Origin: Acidobacteriota bacterium
GTDB lineage: Bacteria > Acidobacteriota > Blastocatellia > Pyrinomonadales > Pyrinomonadaceae
Assembly: GCA_016718135.1 (NCBI GenBank)
Contig: JADKEF010000001.1
Span: forward strand, 176,001-240,000
Direction of reading: 5' to 3'
DNA: 64,000 nucleotides
Shown here: positions 25,693-34,071 of the stretch, in pieces
Layout: the number at the start of each line of letters is the position of its first letter
Position numbering within the stretch: the first letter of the stretch is position 1
Position numbers and translations under genes: made by a program
The notes under the pieces: model-generated
The model's database searches: none
The model's input: the letters and a program-made list of their open reading frames with translations, nothing else
Told to the model about the DNA's origin: nothing

Positions 25693-28600
25693 ATGAAAAA
25701 CCTAAATGTGAAAGCTATCTTCATCGGACTATTTACCCTAATTCTACTTGGCTCGGCTGCCGCGGTGCAGGCGGCGACATTGACAGTAACAAAATCAACT
25801 AACAGCAACGACGGAGTATGCAACGCCGACTGCTCACTCCGAGAGGCGGTCGATGTCGCATTGAATGGCGACACGATCGTTTTTAGCTCAAACCTGATCG
25901 GCGAGACGTTCACACTCGGCGGCAGTGAGATCGTTATTGATAAGACGCTACTTATCGACGGTGACATCGACGGGGTCAACGTGGTGTTTCTCTCGGGCTC
26001 CGGTACGAGCCGGCACTTTCGAGTCACCTCGGGAACACTGCAAATAAGGAACATGATCCTCGTGCAGGGCAACGGAGTTGGCGGCGGCCTGGCAAACACG
26101 GGCGGTTCGATCCAGACACAGGCTGGCTCAAACATTTTCCTAAACCGGGTCTCGATAAGAGGCAATACAGCCCTCAGTTCAGGTGCCATTTACCTGGGCG
26201 GCGGGCTCCAACGCATCATCAACTCTTCGCTCACGGGAAACACGGCTCAGTATTGTCCGGGGATCAATAACCAGTTGGGACAGCTTTTCATGGCAAACGT
26301 CACCGTCAGCAACAACCGCGATCTTGACGGCCTCAACGATTACGGAGCGATCTGCGTTTCGGGTAGCACCGAGATACGGAATTCAACTATCACAGATAAT
26401 GATTCGGGACGCGGCGGCGGCATCACGATGATCGCTACCGGCACCGTCGAACTCGGCAACACCATCGTCGCCAGAAATAACGCGGCACTTAATACAGATA
26501 TCGATTCGCCGGCAAACGGCGCGGTCGTCTCGGTCGGTGGCAATCTGATCGGCACGATTGGAAACGTAACCCCAGCAAATACCTTTACGCAGCCTTCCGA
26601 CAGCGTTGGCCAGAATCCGCTTCTGGCTCCGTTCAATTCCGGACAAGGCGGCCACCCGATCGACACTCACCCGCTCCAGGCGGGCAGCCCTGCCCGTAAT
26701 GCCGGTCTCAATGCCGTTGCAGTCGATCCGTTCATAAATACGCCGCTTACACAGGACGCACGCGGAGTGGCGTTTCCGAGGATTGCCGCGGGAACTGTCG
26801 ATAAAGGAGCATTCGAAGACCAGACGGGCAACACCCTCGTTGTTTCAAAGCTTTCGAACAGCCACGACGGAGCCTGCGATCTCGATTGTAGCCTTCGTGA
26901 GGCTGTCCAGGCAGCTGCTAACCATGCCGGAACCGACGACATCACCATGGCCGCGAATGTTTTCGGGACGATGACGCTCGGTGGCAGCCAGATTCTTATT
27001 AATAACAATAATGACGTAAACATTATCGGTTATCCCGACCTAGAAGCGGACACACTAACGATCTCGGGTAGCGGCACCAACCGAATATTCGCCATCGCGT
27101 CAGGTGCGGACGTTACGCTGAGCGGACTAACGCTCGCCAATGGGCTGGCGACCGGCGCCGGTACGGATGGCCGCGGTTCGGCAGTATTTCTGCTTGGGGA
27201 TTCGGATCTGACGCTCGACAGCGTGATAGTTAGAGAAAACGTCGCTATCTTGTCCACTCTTGAGCTACAAGGTGGAACTCACAGGATCCGCAACTCGACC
27301 ATCAATAACAATTCGGCGGGCAGCTGCTCCGCACTCCAAACGATCCAGACCTCGTCAATATTCATTGTCAACACAACAATCAGCACAAACTCGAACACCT
27401 CCGGAACCGGCGGGTCGGGAACTGCCTGCATCGGCGGAACCAGCGGTGCGATCCGCAATTCAACGATCGCCTTCAACCGTACAACGGTCGGAGCAGGTGG
27501 AGGCCTGCGTGCGAACGGATTCGTTAGCCTTGGCAACACTGTCCTATCGAACAACCTCGCTCCGGGCGGCGGAGCGGATGTCGCGGGTGCCGCCGGGCTC
27601 GTGGCGTCAGTCGGCGGAAATCTGGTCCAGGATACGAGCGGTTTTCCGGCCGGCACGTTTAACCAGGCGAACGATGTCATCGGCGTCGATCCGCAGTTAG
27701 GCGTCCTTGCGGATAATGGTGGAGCAGTGCCGACCCACAGCATTACCGTCGGTAGTCCTGCTGTGAATTCGGGCGTCAATGGAAACGCGGTCGATCCATT
27801 CGACGGCTCGATCCTGACGACTGACGGTCGTGGCCCCGGATTCTCACGTATCCTCGGTGACGTAGTCGACAAAGGTGCCTTCGAAAGTCTGGTCGTAGGC
27901 CCAACGCCGACACCGACCGCAACACCGACGTCAACGCCGACGGCCACGCCAACTGCGACGCCGACCGCAACGCCTACGGCAACACCTACGGCAACACCTA
28001 CGGCAACACCTACGGCAACACCGACAGCAACACCGACGTCGACGCCGACGGCCACGCCGACCCCGGCCGGTTTTGAGGGTGATGTCGCAATGCGGTTTAC
28101 AGGTGACGGAATGGTCGTTTCTACGGACGTAATTCAGATACGAAGATTCGCAACAGGCCTCGACACTTCGAACGGCGACTTTAACGAGGCTCAGCGTGCC
28201 GATTGTGCACCGAGAGCATCGGCAGGTGACGGCAGTATTAATTCGGGCGACGTGGTCCAAGCCCGCCGCTACGCAACGGGCCTAGATCCGCTGACCGAAG
28301 CCGGTGGCCCGGTCGCTCCGGCACCGGTGGTTGAAGAAAGAAATGCGTTGCTCGCTGGCGGCGACTACGATCTCGGTCGTGAGATCAGGGTCGGAACTGC
28401 GGTTTCGACCGCAAGGAAGACCGTGACCGTACCGATGGAGATGAGAGCCTACGGGGACGAGGTGGCCGCGAGCTTCACGCTCGAATACGATCGTGCGAAC
28501 CTTGCTAACCCAAGGTTAACTTTGGGCGAGGCTGCACCCGACGGATCGGTCCTGACCGTCAATTCGACCGAGGCGGGCCGCATCGGTATCCTGATCGACT

Positions 28601-28815
28601 CGATCACGCCGTTCACCGCCTCTGCGATGCCGAGAGTGATCATCATGGTGACGTTTGATGTGCAGGGAAGCGGCGAGACTCCGATCGTGATCTCCGGCAC
28701 ATTGGCGGCCAAGGGAACGGCGGACGCTGACGGAAATATGGTGTTTACAAATTACGTCGACGGAATTGTCGAGATACTAAAGAACGGCGAGCTTACCGGA
28801 AAGAAACAGGACTAA
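25693..28815 (+). CDS. Secreted CSLREA-repeat protein with dockerin-like and cohesin-like domains
   Basis: A 1040-aa exported protein. Start at 25693 has a ribosome site (GGAG, 8 nt) and begins a signal peptide ending VQAA. Two tandem beta-helix modules each open with a CSLREA motif (DGVCNADCSLREAV and DGACDLDCSLREAV) and contain right-handed parallel-helix turns such as IRNSTITDNDSGRGGGI. A (Thr-Pro)n linker (about residues 736-792) follows, then a dockerin-like duplicated segment (VVSTDVIQIRRFATGLD ... INSGDVVQARRYATGLD) and a beta-sandwich of cohesin type (VPMEMRAYGDEVAASFTLEYD). Probably a cell-surface or adhesin-like protein. Its end overlaps the convergent gene by 23 bp. Confidence 0.87.
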   Translation: MKNLNVKAIFIGLFTLILLGSAAAVQAATLTVTKSTNSNDGVCNADCSLREAVDVALNGDTIVFSSNLIGETFTLGGSEIVIDKTLLIDGDIDGVNVVFLSGSGTSRHFRVTSGTLQIRNMILVQGNGVGGGLANTGGSIQTQAGSNIFLNRVSIRGNTALSSGAIYLGGGLQRIINSSLTGNTAQYCPGINNQLGQLFMANVTVSNNRDLDGLNDYGAICVSGSTEIRNSTITDNDSGRGGGITMIATGTVELGNTIVARNNAALNTDIDSPANGAVVSVGGNLIGTIGNVTPANTFTQPSDSVGQNPLLAPFNSGQGGHPIDTHPLQAGSPARNAGLNAVAVDPFINTPLTQDARGVAFPRIAAGTVDKGAFEDQTGNTLVVSKLSNSHDGACDLDCSLREAVQAAANHAGTDDITMAANVFGTMTLGGSQILINNNNDVNIIGYPDLEADTLTISGSGTNRIFAIASGADVTLSGLTLANGLATGAGTDGRGSAVFLLGDSDLTLDSVIVRENVAILSTLELQGGTHRIRNSTINNNSAGSCSALQTIQTSSIFIVNTTISTNSNTSGTGGSGTACIGGTSGAIRNSTIAFNRTTVGAGGGLRANGFVSLGNTVLSNNLAPGGGADVAGAAGLVASVGGNLVQDTSGFPAGTFNQANDVIGVDPQLGVLADNGGAVPTHSITVGSPAVNSGVNGNAVDPFDGSILTTDGRGPGFSRILGDVVDKGAFESLVVGPTPTPTATPTSTPTATPTATPTATPTATPTATPTATPTATPTATPTSTPTATPTPAGFEGDVAMRFTGDGMVVSTDVIQIRRFATGLDTSNGDFNEAQRADCAPRASAGDGSINSGDVVQARRYATGLDPLTEAGGPVAPAPVVEERNALLAGGDYDLGREIRVGTAVSTARKTVTVPMEMRAYGDEVAASFTLEYDRANLANPRLTLGEAAPDGSVLTVNSTEAGRIGILIDSITPFTASAMPRVIIMVTFDVQGSGETPIVISGTLAAKGTADADGNMVFTNYVDGIVEILKNGELTGKKQD
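27901..28068 (+). repeat. (Thr-Pro)n-coding low-complexity repeat in CSLREA protein
   Basis: About fourteen imperfect 12-bp units encode TPTATP-type sequence between the second beta-helix module and the dockerin-like domain. The middle units are near-identical copies (ACGGCAACACCT-like), so the unit number may be mis-assembled. Confidence 0.88.
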
Positions 28816-29239
28816 GCTCGGTTTCCAACGGCTTAACATCCGCTTCGACGAATTCAGCTCGAGCCTTGTCCGAAAACAAGACCTCACGGCTGTAGAATCG
28901 AAGCGGATATTCTTTGTCTAAAAGCTCGACCATCTCATTAGCCCTGTCGAGCAACGTCACCCCGTTCTTCGAAGCGTTATAGCTGGCCACAGCCCGCATC
29001 CAAAAGACGGTCATGGTTTCGTGGTACGGCATTTCTTTCGTCAGATCGACCTCAAATGCACGCAGCAATTTAAAAATGCCCGACCGCATTTTTTCGGTCG
29101 CTGCCTCGATATCGTGCAGCGTCAAATAGTGAAGTGCGACCGTCAGGTGTTCAGCATGTTTCCACGCGTCGCGACTGATCGTTGCATCTTCAAATGTCCG
29201 GACGACCTCGGCGATCTCCGATTCGGTCTTGTACCTCAT
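28793..29239 (-). CDS. Conserved hypothetical protein (all-helical)
   Basis: A 148-aa protein with no domain name that I can give. It has the pattern of a widespread small family: FEDATISRDAWKHAEHLTVALHYLTLHDIEAATEKMRSGIFKLL followed by YHETMTVFWMRAVASYN. The two spaced His residues (HAEHL and YHET) are conserved in homologues that I remember and may bind metal, but this is inference. The sequence looks entirely helical and cytoplasmic. I chose the ATG at 29239, preceded by GAGGTTCC; the frame is open to 29332 but that part crosses the terminator of the HNH gene. It overlaps the CSLREA gene tail to tail. Confidence 0.65.
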   Translation of the reverse strand: MRYKTESEIAEVVRTFEDATISRDAWKHAEHLTVALHYLTLHDIEAATEKMRSGIFKLLRAFEVDLTKEMPYHETMTVFWMRAVASYNASKNGVTLLDRANEMVELLDKEYPLRFYSREVLFSDKARAEFVEADVKPLETELSPVSFR

Positions 29240-29271
29240 AGGAACCTCAACAAACAAAACTGAAAAGCCAA

Positions 29272-29311
29272 ACAAATAAAATGCGACCGCGGTTTCTTGC
29301 CGCAGTCGCAT
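29272..29311 (-). terminator. Rho-independent terminator of the HNH endonuclease gene
   Basis: A 12-13-bp inverted repeat, ATGCGACCGCGG facing CCGCAGTCGCAT (29281-29311, one mismatch), is followed on the minus strand by TTTATTTGTT. It lies 25 bp beyond the stop codon at 29336. Confidence 0.85.
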
Positions 29312-29335
29312 CAACAAACAAGACCTACCCAACCG

Positions 29336-29911
29336 TTAGGCTGCCATACGCCTGGTTTCCTCGTCAAAGTCATCCATGAAGAGATACTTTCTCCATTCCG
29401 GACGATTCTCGGCATAGTGGCAGAGCAGTACATGATCGAGGCCGAGGCGAAGTAACTTTTGTGATGTCAGCAGCGGCATCCGAGCTTGTTCGGGAGTGCG
29501 GTTGCCCTTACGTTGGTTGCATTTTACACATGCCGCCACTAGATTGTGCGGAGTGCTTTCGCCGCCCTGAGCACGCGGGAAGATGTGATCTAGCGTAAGC
29601 TCCTTGGCGTGCTTATGCTCGCCGCAGTATTGACAGCGATAACGGTCACGGATGTAGATCCGAGCACGCTTCATCGTGGTCTCGCGGTTGTTGCGGCGGA
29701 CATGGATGTAATGACGAAGGCGCACGACCGAGGGAACCGGGAATGTGGTAGAAGGGGAACGGAGAACATTTTCGCCATCATTTTCCTCGACAAAGATCGC
29801 ACCGCGAAACCACAAACACACAGCACGAGCAACACCCACGGTGCCGAGCGGCTCGTACGAAAAGTTCAAAAGCAATACTCTTTCTGTAAGCAAAATCTCC
29901 TCCTCCTTCAA
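29336..29911 (-). CDS. HNH endonuclease family protein
   Basis: A 191-aa protein with an N-terminal alpha/beta region (VLLLNFSYEPLGTVGVARAVCLWFRGA) and a C-terminal HNH nuclease fold (about 85-150): CQYCGEHKHAKELTLDHIFPRAQGGESTPHNLVAACVKCNQRKGN. The two CxxC pairs should bind structural zinc and DHIFP holds the catalytic His. This stand-alone subfamily (with the LLN.SYEPL... opening) is very common in Bacteria; its target is unknown, and it is usually regarded as a housekeeping or DNA-repair-like nuclease rather than a homing enzyme. It is monocistronic, with a strong terminator. Confidence 0.85.
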   Translation of the reverse strand: MKEEEILLTERVLLLNFSYEPLGTVGVARAVCLWFRGAIFVEENDGENVLRSPSTTFPVPSVVRLRHYIHVRRNNRETTMKRARIYIRDRYRCQYCGEHKHAKELTLDHIFPRAQGGESTPHNLVAACVKCNQRKGNRTPEQARMPLLTSQKLLRLGLDHVLLCHYAENRPEWRKYLFMDDFDEETRRMAA

Positions 29912-30265
29912 TTATCTACGCGCACGTATAGGGTTCTACCCAGTAATTTAATATCAAAAAACAACAAACGCAAGCACAATATATAGTTGCGTAACAAAAA
30001 CTTCAGACAATATCTCGGGGTTATCCTGATTTGTCAACAGTTTTACTCAAAACTCAATGAAACCCACTTCATAGGCCACATCACCCAGATCGCATTCTTG
30101 GTCGATGTCGCGACAACGATGGGCTTTAAATACTCTGATTTCCTGATAGCCAGCGGGATTCTAGACGATGACTTCATTGTCCGTGCGATAGCCAACACCG
30201 TTCCTTTGTGTTTGACCGATCTAAGGTAGGGTATTTGCTCACGTGAAAGGTCAAAGGCTATCGAT
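29912..30265. other. Gene-free stretch upstream of marR
   Basis: I see no supported gene in these 354 bp. An 80-codon frame at 29987-30229 lacks a ribosome site and any family resemblance. The region is A/T-richer than its surroundings and would contain the minus-strand promoter of the HNH gene. Confidence 0.5.
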
Positions 30266-30310
30266 TTGACAGATAGTTTCTGTGGAAACTATAATCGTTT
30301 CCGTGGAAAC
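30266..30310 (+). promoter_or_regulatory. marR promoter with two tandem palindromic operators
   Basis: Consensus TTGACA (30266-30271) and TATAAT (30290-30295) are spaced by 18 bp. Palindrome one, GTTTCTGTGGAAAC (30276-30289), fills the spacer; palindrome two, GTTTCCGTGGAAAC (30297-30310), covers the expected start site. Their equivalent bases are exactly 21 bp apart, two helical turns, which is the arrangement expected for cooperative binding by a dimeric MarR autorepressor. Confidence 0.75.
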
Positions 30311-30776
30311 AGATTTGCCTCAGTTGCCATTCATGAACGACCTTGACGCCCACCTGGGCTATTTGCTTCGTCGTGTTTCTAATCAGGTCTCTGGCGAATT
30401 TGCCCGATCTCTTAAGGCCCGATCCATCTCGGTGGCGGAGTGGGTCGTACTCTCGCGGATCGCTAGCGACCGGGGCATTACTTCGGGCGAACTTACCGGC
30501 GGATCAAACCTGACTCGCGGAGCGATCTCAAAAATTGTGGAAAAACTAGAGAGCAAAGGGTTAGTGAGCAGAGCATCGATTGAGGGAGACGCTAGAGTAA
30601 AAAAGCTGTTCATAACGGGCAAAGGAGTGGATATCTTGCCGCAGCTGGTGAAGATAGCGGATGACAATGATCGGCGATTCTTTGACGGCCTGACCGATGG
30701 CGAACAGCAAGTCCTGAGGAGACTTCTCCACAAACTGTCCGAGGCCAACCGGATAAGCGAGATTCCAATCGACTAG
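30303..30776 (+). CDS. MarR-family transcriptional regulator
   Basis: Dimeric winged-helix regulator, 157 aa from GTG 30303 or 147 aa from ATG 30333. The winged helix (about 45-110) contains SVAEWVVLSRIASDRGITSGELTGGSNLTRGAISKIVEKLESKGLVSRA, and the wing SIEGDARVKKLFIT; flanking helices form the dimer interface. The -10 box at 30290-30295 puts the start of transcription at about 30302, so a leaderless GTG start at 30303 is favoured; an upstream GTG at 30282 would lie inside the promoter. It probably represses itself and the DUF1398 gene 39 bp downstream through the palindromes on its promoter. The effector is unknown. Confidence 0.85.
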   Translation: METDLPQLPFMNDLDAHLGYLLRRVSNQVSGEFARSLKARSISVAEWVVLSRIASDRGITSGELTGGSNLTRGAISKIVEKLESKGLVSRASIEGDARVKKLFITGKGVDILPQLVKIADDNDRRFFDGLTDGEQQVLRRLLHKLSEANRISEIPID

Positions 30777-30815
30777 GTCGTTTCCTGTCAAATATTCACT
30801 ACGAGGTCATCAACA

Positions 30816-31229
30816 ATGAGAAATGCTATTGAGAATTTACTAGCTGCCCAACAATTGGCTATGGCAACTAGGCCGAAAGTCGGCGGATTCCCCTACCTTG
30901 CCGAAGTGCTGCGTAAGGCGGGCGTGAAACACAACATCTGGCAGCTTCCGGCCTGTCAGTCGGTTTATATCACGGATGCCGGGCCGGTGGTCTCTGTGAT
31001 GCCTTCATTGATCGACGGGACGGCTAACATACCTAACTTTGACAGGGAAGGACTGATCAAGGCGATCCGCGTCGATCAGGCTGGTGGAAGCACCTTCATC
31101 GAATTCCTTAAGGCGACGTGGGAGGCAGGCGTCATCACCTACGAGGTCGATTTCAACGAGCGGATCGTGACGTATCGAGGCGTCCATGGCGAGGAATATG
31201 TCGAACATTACTCGCAGGTCGAGGTCTAG
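30816..31229 (+). CDS. DUF1398 family protein
   Basis: A 137-aa protein resembling DUF1398 (E. coli YbcV-like): KVGGFPYLAEVLRKAGVKHNIW at the N-terminus and FIEFLKATWEAGVITYEVDFNERIVTYRGVHGEEY near the end fit the family pattern of a Gly-Val-Lys-His segment and a terminal hairpin ending in Y-hydrophobic-G. No catalytic residues are known. It has a GAGGT ribosome site 8 nt before its ATG and follows the MarR gene closely, so it is probably the main target of that regulator. The function is unknown. Confidence 0.72.
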   Translation: MRNAIENLLAAQQLAMATRPKVGGFPYLAEVLRKAGVKHNIWQLPACQSVYITDAGPVVSVMPSLIDGTANIPNFDREGLIKAIRVDQAGGSTFIEFLKATWEAGVITYEVDFNERIVTYRGVHGEEYVEHYSQVEV

Positions 31230-31334
31230 AACGGATCAGTACCTACGCGGGTGCGGAAGTTTCGGATACGGACACACGTCGAAGGTTCTGTTCAAGCATC
31301 TTTTCTGAGATCTTTTCAGTGTCAGGGAATTTGA

Positions 31335-32288
31335 CTAGAAATGACGATAACCTTTTGGTTCTAAGATCGAAGTTTCGTTGCCATTGGAAATTTCAATAAC
31401 GCCAATATTGGGGGTAATTTCACCGATGTGATGAAAACCAAGGTCTTTTGCCTTCGGAATATTCTCCTTCTCAACTGTGAAAAGTAGCTCATAGTCTTCG
31501 CCCCCGTGTAGAGCGAATTTTAGTGGTTCACCCTGTGGAAAACCTGCAGTCGCCGGGTCGATCGGGATGTGCTTGGAGAGAAGGCTGGCTCCAACATTGC
31601 TAGCCCGGAGAATATGGGTAAGATCAGAGGAAAGTCCATCACTAACATCAAGCATTGACGTTGCTAAGTTATATTTTTGCAATAGAATAGAAGTCCGAAC
31701 CTGCGGTAATGGCTGAAGCTGTCTCAGGAGGAGATGGCGAATAATTGTTGACATCGAAGGGTCAAATCTCTGGCCGTTTTCGAGTAGATTAAGCCCCGCG
31801 GCGGCGGCTCCTAGAAATCCTGTTACGAAGATCGCGTTTCCGATCTTTGCTCCGCTTCGGGCTATTGCACGGCCTTTCTCCACTTCGCCACCGACTACTG
31901 AGTCGATCACGACCCTTTCATGAGCTCGCGAAATATCGCCCCCGACGAGCTCCACACCGTGCATTTGGGCCAGTTCGTGCCACGCGGAGTAGAAACGATC
32001 TAGAAAGTTAGTTTTCCACAGGCTATCGGGTATGCCTATCGAGACTAATGCCCATTTGGGGGATCCGCCCATGGCCGCGATGTCGGAGAGGGAAACCGCA
32101 AGTGCTTTATGGCCCAGGAACTCCGGAGTTGTCCATTCGAGACGAAAATCCACGTCCTCGATCAACATATCGGCGGTCACGAGCAGATCGTATCTATCGC
32201 TCATCGGCAAGACCGCACAATCGTCGCCTATATGCTTCAGGTTATACTTTGACTTGAGGTCGCTTAGGAAGTTGAATTCGCTTTTCAT
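31335..32288 (-). CDS. thiL: Thiamine-monophosphate kinase
   Basis: Phosphorylates thiamine monophosphate to the active cofactor thiamine diphosphate with ATP. The 317 aa show the ThiL/PurM fold signatures: IGDDCAVLP, the Mg-binding VTADMLIEDVDFRL, HKALAVSLSDIAAMGGSPKWALVSIG, ELVGGDISRA, VTGFLGAAAAGL, LDVSDGLSSDL and GGEDYELLFTV. I chose the ATG at 32288 (MKSEFNFLSDLK), the usual ThiL N-terminus; the frame is open to 32360 but that part has no homology. ThDP is needed by the pyruvate dehydrogenase encoded earlier in the window. It is divergent from the MerR gene and convergent with DUF1398. Confidence 0.93.
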   Translation of the reverse strand: MKSEFNFLSDLKSKYNLKHIGDDCAVLPMSDRYDLLVTADMLIEDVDFRLEWTTPEFLGHKALAVSLSDIAAMGGSPKWALVSIGIPDSLWKTNFLDRFYSAWHELAQMHGVELVGGDISRAHERVVIDSVVGGEVEKGRAIARSGAKIGNAIFVTGFLGAAAAGLNLLENGQRFDPSMSTIIRHLLLRQLQPLPQVRTSILLQKYNLATSMLDVSDGLSSDLTHILRASNVGASLLSKHIPIDPATAGFPQGEPLKFALHGGEDYELLFTVEKENIPKAKDLGFHHIGEITPNIGVIEISNGNETSILEPKGYRHF

Positions 32289-32373
32289 TCCGATTTGTAT
32301 TGACACAAGTATAATAAATACATACAATAACGGCTGCTTACTTACATAGCACTTTAACACACGTAAACCTGAG

Positions 32374-32856
32374 ATGACACCTGAGCCTGTAGTGATACCT
32401 GAGAAGATCTACTTCAAGATCGGCGAGGTCTGTGACCTTGTCGGGGTACAGGCGCACGTTTTGAGGTATTGGGAAACAGAGTTCACAATGCTGTCGCCCC
32501 AGAAGAACAAATCGGGCCAGCGTAGTTATCGTCGGCGTGATGTGGAGATCGCGCTTAGGATCAAGCAACTTCTCTATAATGAGATGTTTACGATCGCGGG
32601 AGCTCGTAAGAAGCTGCAGTCTGAGTCACGCGATGGCAACAAACCAAAGTCGGCTCCGGCTACGCAACCCGCTCGGACCACACTTTCCTCGTCTGTGGAA
32701 AAGGCTCCAATGCTCTTCGATACTTCATTGGAACCTGAAACACCGAATGCGGTAGCCGCTTCCGACGGTTCCACTCCATTCTCAGGTGACCAACGAGAAG
32801 CACTTCGAACCATCGCCGCAAATCTTCTAGAACTTCGTGAGATGCTTCGATCCTGA
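32374..32856 (+). CDS. MerR-family transcriptional regulator
   Basis: A 160-aa protein with an N-terminal MerR winged helix (about 12-80): YFKIGEVCDLVGVQAHVLRYWETEF, then LSPQKNKSGQRSYRRRDVEIALRIKQLLYNE, and GARKKLQSES. The part after residue 85 is low-complexity and lacks the effector-binding or dimerising coiled-coil domain of classical MerR proteins, ending in an EALRTIAANLLELREML helix. This short type is usual in Bacteria and is often placed next to pheT/himA or a tRNA. Here tRNA-Pro lies 47 bp downstream, in the same direction. The targets are not known. Confidence 0.83.
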   Translation: MTPEPVVIPEKIYFKIGEVCDLVGVQAHVLRYWETEFTMLSPQKNKSGQRSYRRRDVEIALRIKQLLYNEMFTIAGARKKLQSESRDGNKPKSAPATQPARTTLSSSVEKAPMLFDTSLEPETPNAVAASDGSTPFSGDQREALRTIAANLLELREMLRS

Positions 32857-32903
32857 AGTTTGACAATCTCACAGAGGAAAACTACTCTAACAATTCGACA
32901 TTT

Positions 32904-32980
32904 CGGGACGTAGCGCAGTCTGGTAGCGCGTTCGCTTGGGGTGCGAGAGGTCGTGAGTTCAAATCTCGCCGTCCCGACCA
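32904..32980 (+). tRNA. tRNA-Pro (anticodon GGG)
   Basis: A 77-nt cloverleaf: acceptor CGGGACG pairs with CGTCCCG, discriminator A and encoded CCA end it; D-stem GCGC/GCGC; anticodon stem TTCGC/GCGAG with 7-nt loop TTGGGGT, giving anticodon GGG (codon CCC, also CCU); T-arm with loop TTCAAAT. All stems pair. A terminator follows 10 nt downstream. Confidence 0.96.
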
Positions 32981-32989
32981 ATAAACATG

Positions 32990-33022
32990 GGGCTTTCAGC
33001 GATTGCGAAAGCCCTTTTCTTT
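32990..33022 (+). terminator. Rho-independent terminator after tRNA-Pro
   Basis: GGGCTTTC (32990-32997) pairs with GAAAGCCC (33007-33014), followed by TTTTCTTT. Confidence 0.88.
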
Positions 33023-33248
33023 CGCCCAGCTCACGAGAGGGTATTTTCTATAAAATCCTGTAAACAACGGTTTATCGTGCTCACCTGGTTTCAGACCAGC
33101 CACGATCCTGCCGCCATTAATATTGAATCTCTCGTTTAGGAGCCGTCCGGTGCATTGCCGAAGGACGCAGCGAGGATAAACAGGTGGTTAGGGGAGGCTG
33201 GAACGGCATCGCCCTTGTCGTCGCCGAGACGCGGATAACAGAGACAAG

Positions 33249-33710
33249 CTAACCGGCTGCCGTCGCGGCCTCGAGATCGGCGATAATGATCTTTGTCATT
33301 TTGAACATCGCTTCGGTCACGCGGCCGGCTTTGACGCGGTCTGGTGAGCTGAGCAACTCCATCAACACCTTCGGTGTGATCTGCCACGAAAGACCGAATT
33401 TGTCGACGAGCCATCCGCACGGCTGTTGTTCACCGCCTTCGCTCAGGCCTTCGTAGAGCAGGTCGACTTCGTCCTGCGTATTTGCCTCGATCATTAGCGA
33501 GATCGCCTGTGAGAACTTAAAGTTGGGATGCGGCCCGGATTGATAGCAGGTAAAACGCTGCCCGTCGATCTCAAAGCTGCCGCCAGCAACACTCCCGTCC
33601 GGGCCGGGAATCGTCGAAACGATGCTGCAATTTGGTATAGCCGACGCGTAAAACTGCATCGCCTCGTGACAGCGTTCTTGATACATCAAGAATGTAGTAA
33701 CTTTCTGCAT
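33249..33710 (-). CDS. PhnB-like VOC-superfamily protein
   Basis: A 153-aa protein of the vicinal-oxygen-chelate fold, PhnB/3-dmu-9_3-mt type. Characteristic stretches are TTFLMYQERCHEAMQFYASAIPNCSIV, DGQRFTCYQSGPHPNFKFSQAISLMI, LYEGLSEGGEQQPCGWLVDKFGLSWQITP and MFKMTKIIIADLEAA. Members are dimers of unknown or assorted function and often lack a metal site. The ATG overlaps the DUF1801 stop codon by one base (TAATG), so it is translationally coupled and forms the last gene of an ArsR-controlled operon. About 230 bp of gene-free sequence follow it on the side facing the tRNA. Confidence 0.82.
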   Translation of the reverse strand: MQKVTTFLMYQERCHEAMQFYASAIPNCSIVSTIPGPDGSVAGGSFEIDGQRFTCYQSGPHPNFKFSQAISLMIEANTQDEVDLLYEGLSEGGEQQPCGWLVDKFGLSWQITPKVLMELLSSPDRVKAGRVTEAMFKMTKIIIADLEAATAAG

Positions 33711-34069
33711 TATTTCTTCTTCTCCAAATTTTGTTTGTTTCTGAACTTTACGATCGTGGTGATCAGTTTTACTGGCAGTTTTTCGCCAAGTGGGAACTGC
33801 ACTGTGCCCTTGGACGTTTTGTAGGCCGCCAGATCGTCCGCGAACTCCTTGATCGCACCTGCACCGGGATAGAACCCAATGTGGTTCGCGTATCCGGCAA
33901 AATGAACTAGATTTCCGTTGAGCTTGTAAGTCGGGATCGCGTAGCTGATCGTCTCCTCGGCCGTTGGGGCGGATATCTGGATCGTGGCTCGTATCTCCGT
34001 CAGTTTCTCTTGGACATCAGGAGGGAACTCGGCAATATACCCATCGACATTTTCCGCTTTTGTTCTCAT
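33710..34069 (-). CDS. DUF1801 (YdhG-like) protein
   Basis: A 119-aa protein of the DUF1801 family, with NVDGYIAEFPPDVQEKLTEIRATI at the N-terminus and TISYAIPTYKLNGNLVHFAGYANHIGFYPG in the middle. Some relatives have been proposed as iron chaperones (frataxin-like Fra/YdhG), but this is not secure. It starts 2 bp after the AHSA1 gene and shares its stop with the start of the VOC gene, so the three are one transcription unit with the ArsR regulator. Confidence 0.82.
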   Translation of the reverse strand: MRTKAENVDGYIAEFPPDVQEKLTEIRATIQISAPTAEETISYAIPTYKLNGNLVHFAGYANHIGFYPGAGAIKEFADDLAAYKTSKGTVQFPLGEKLPVKLITTIVKFRNKQNLEKKK

Positions 34070-34071
34070 CT

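Noticed and set aside
27279..28055. 258-codon minus-strand frame of repeated GVAVGVAV type
   Set aside because: It is the antisense reading of the Thr-Pro-coding repeat of the CSLREA gene. No ribosome site, no family.
29987..30229. 80-codon frame ahead of marR
   Set aside because: No ribosome site, no recognisable family and poor coding character.
33023..33248. Possible small gene after the tRNA terminator
   Set aside because: Only a minus-strand frame overlapping the VOC gene in another phase. No motif or start signal.
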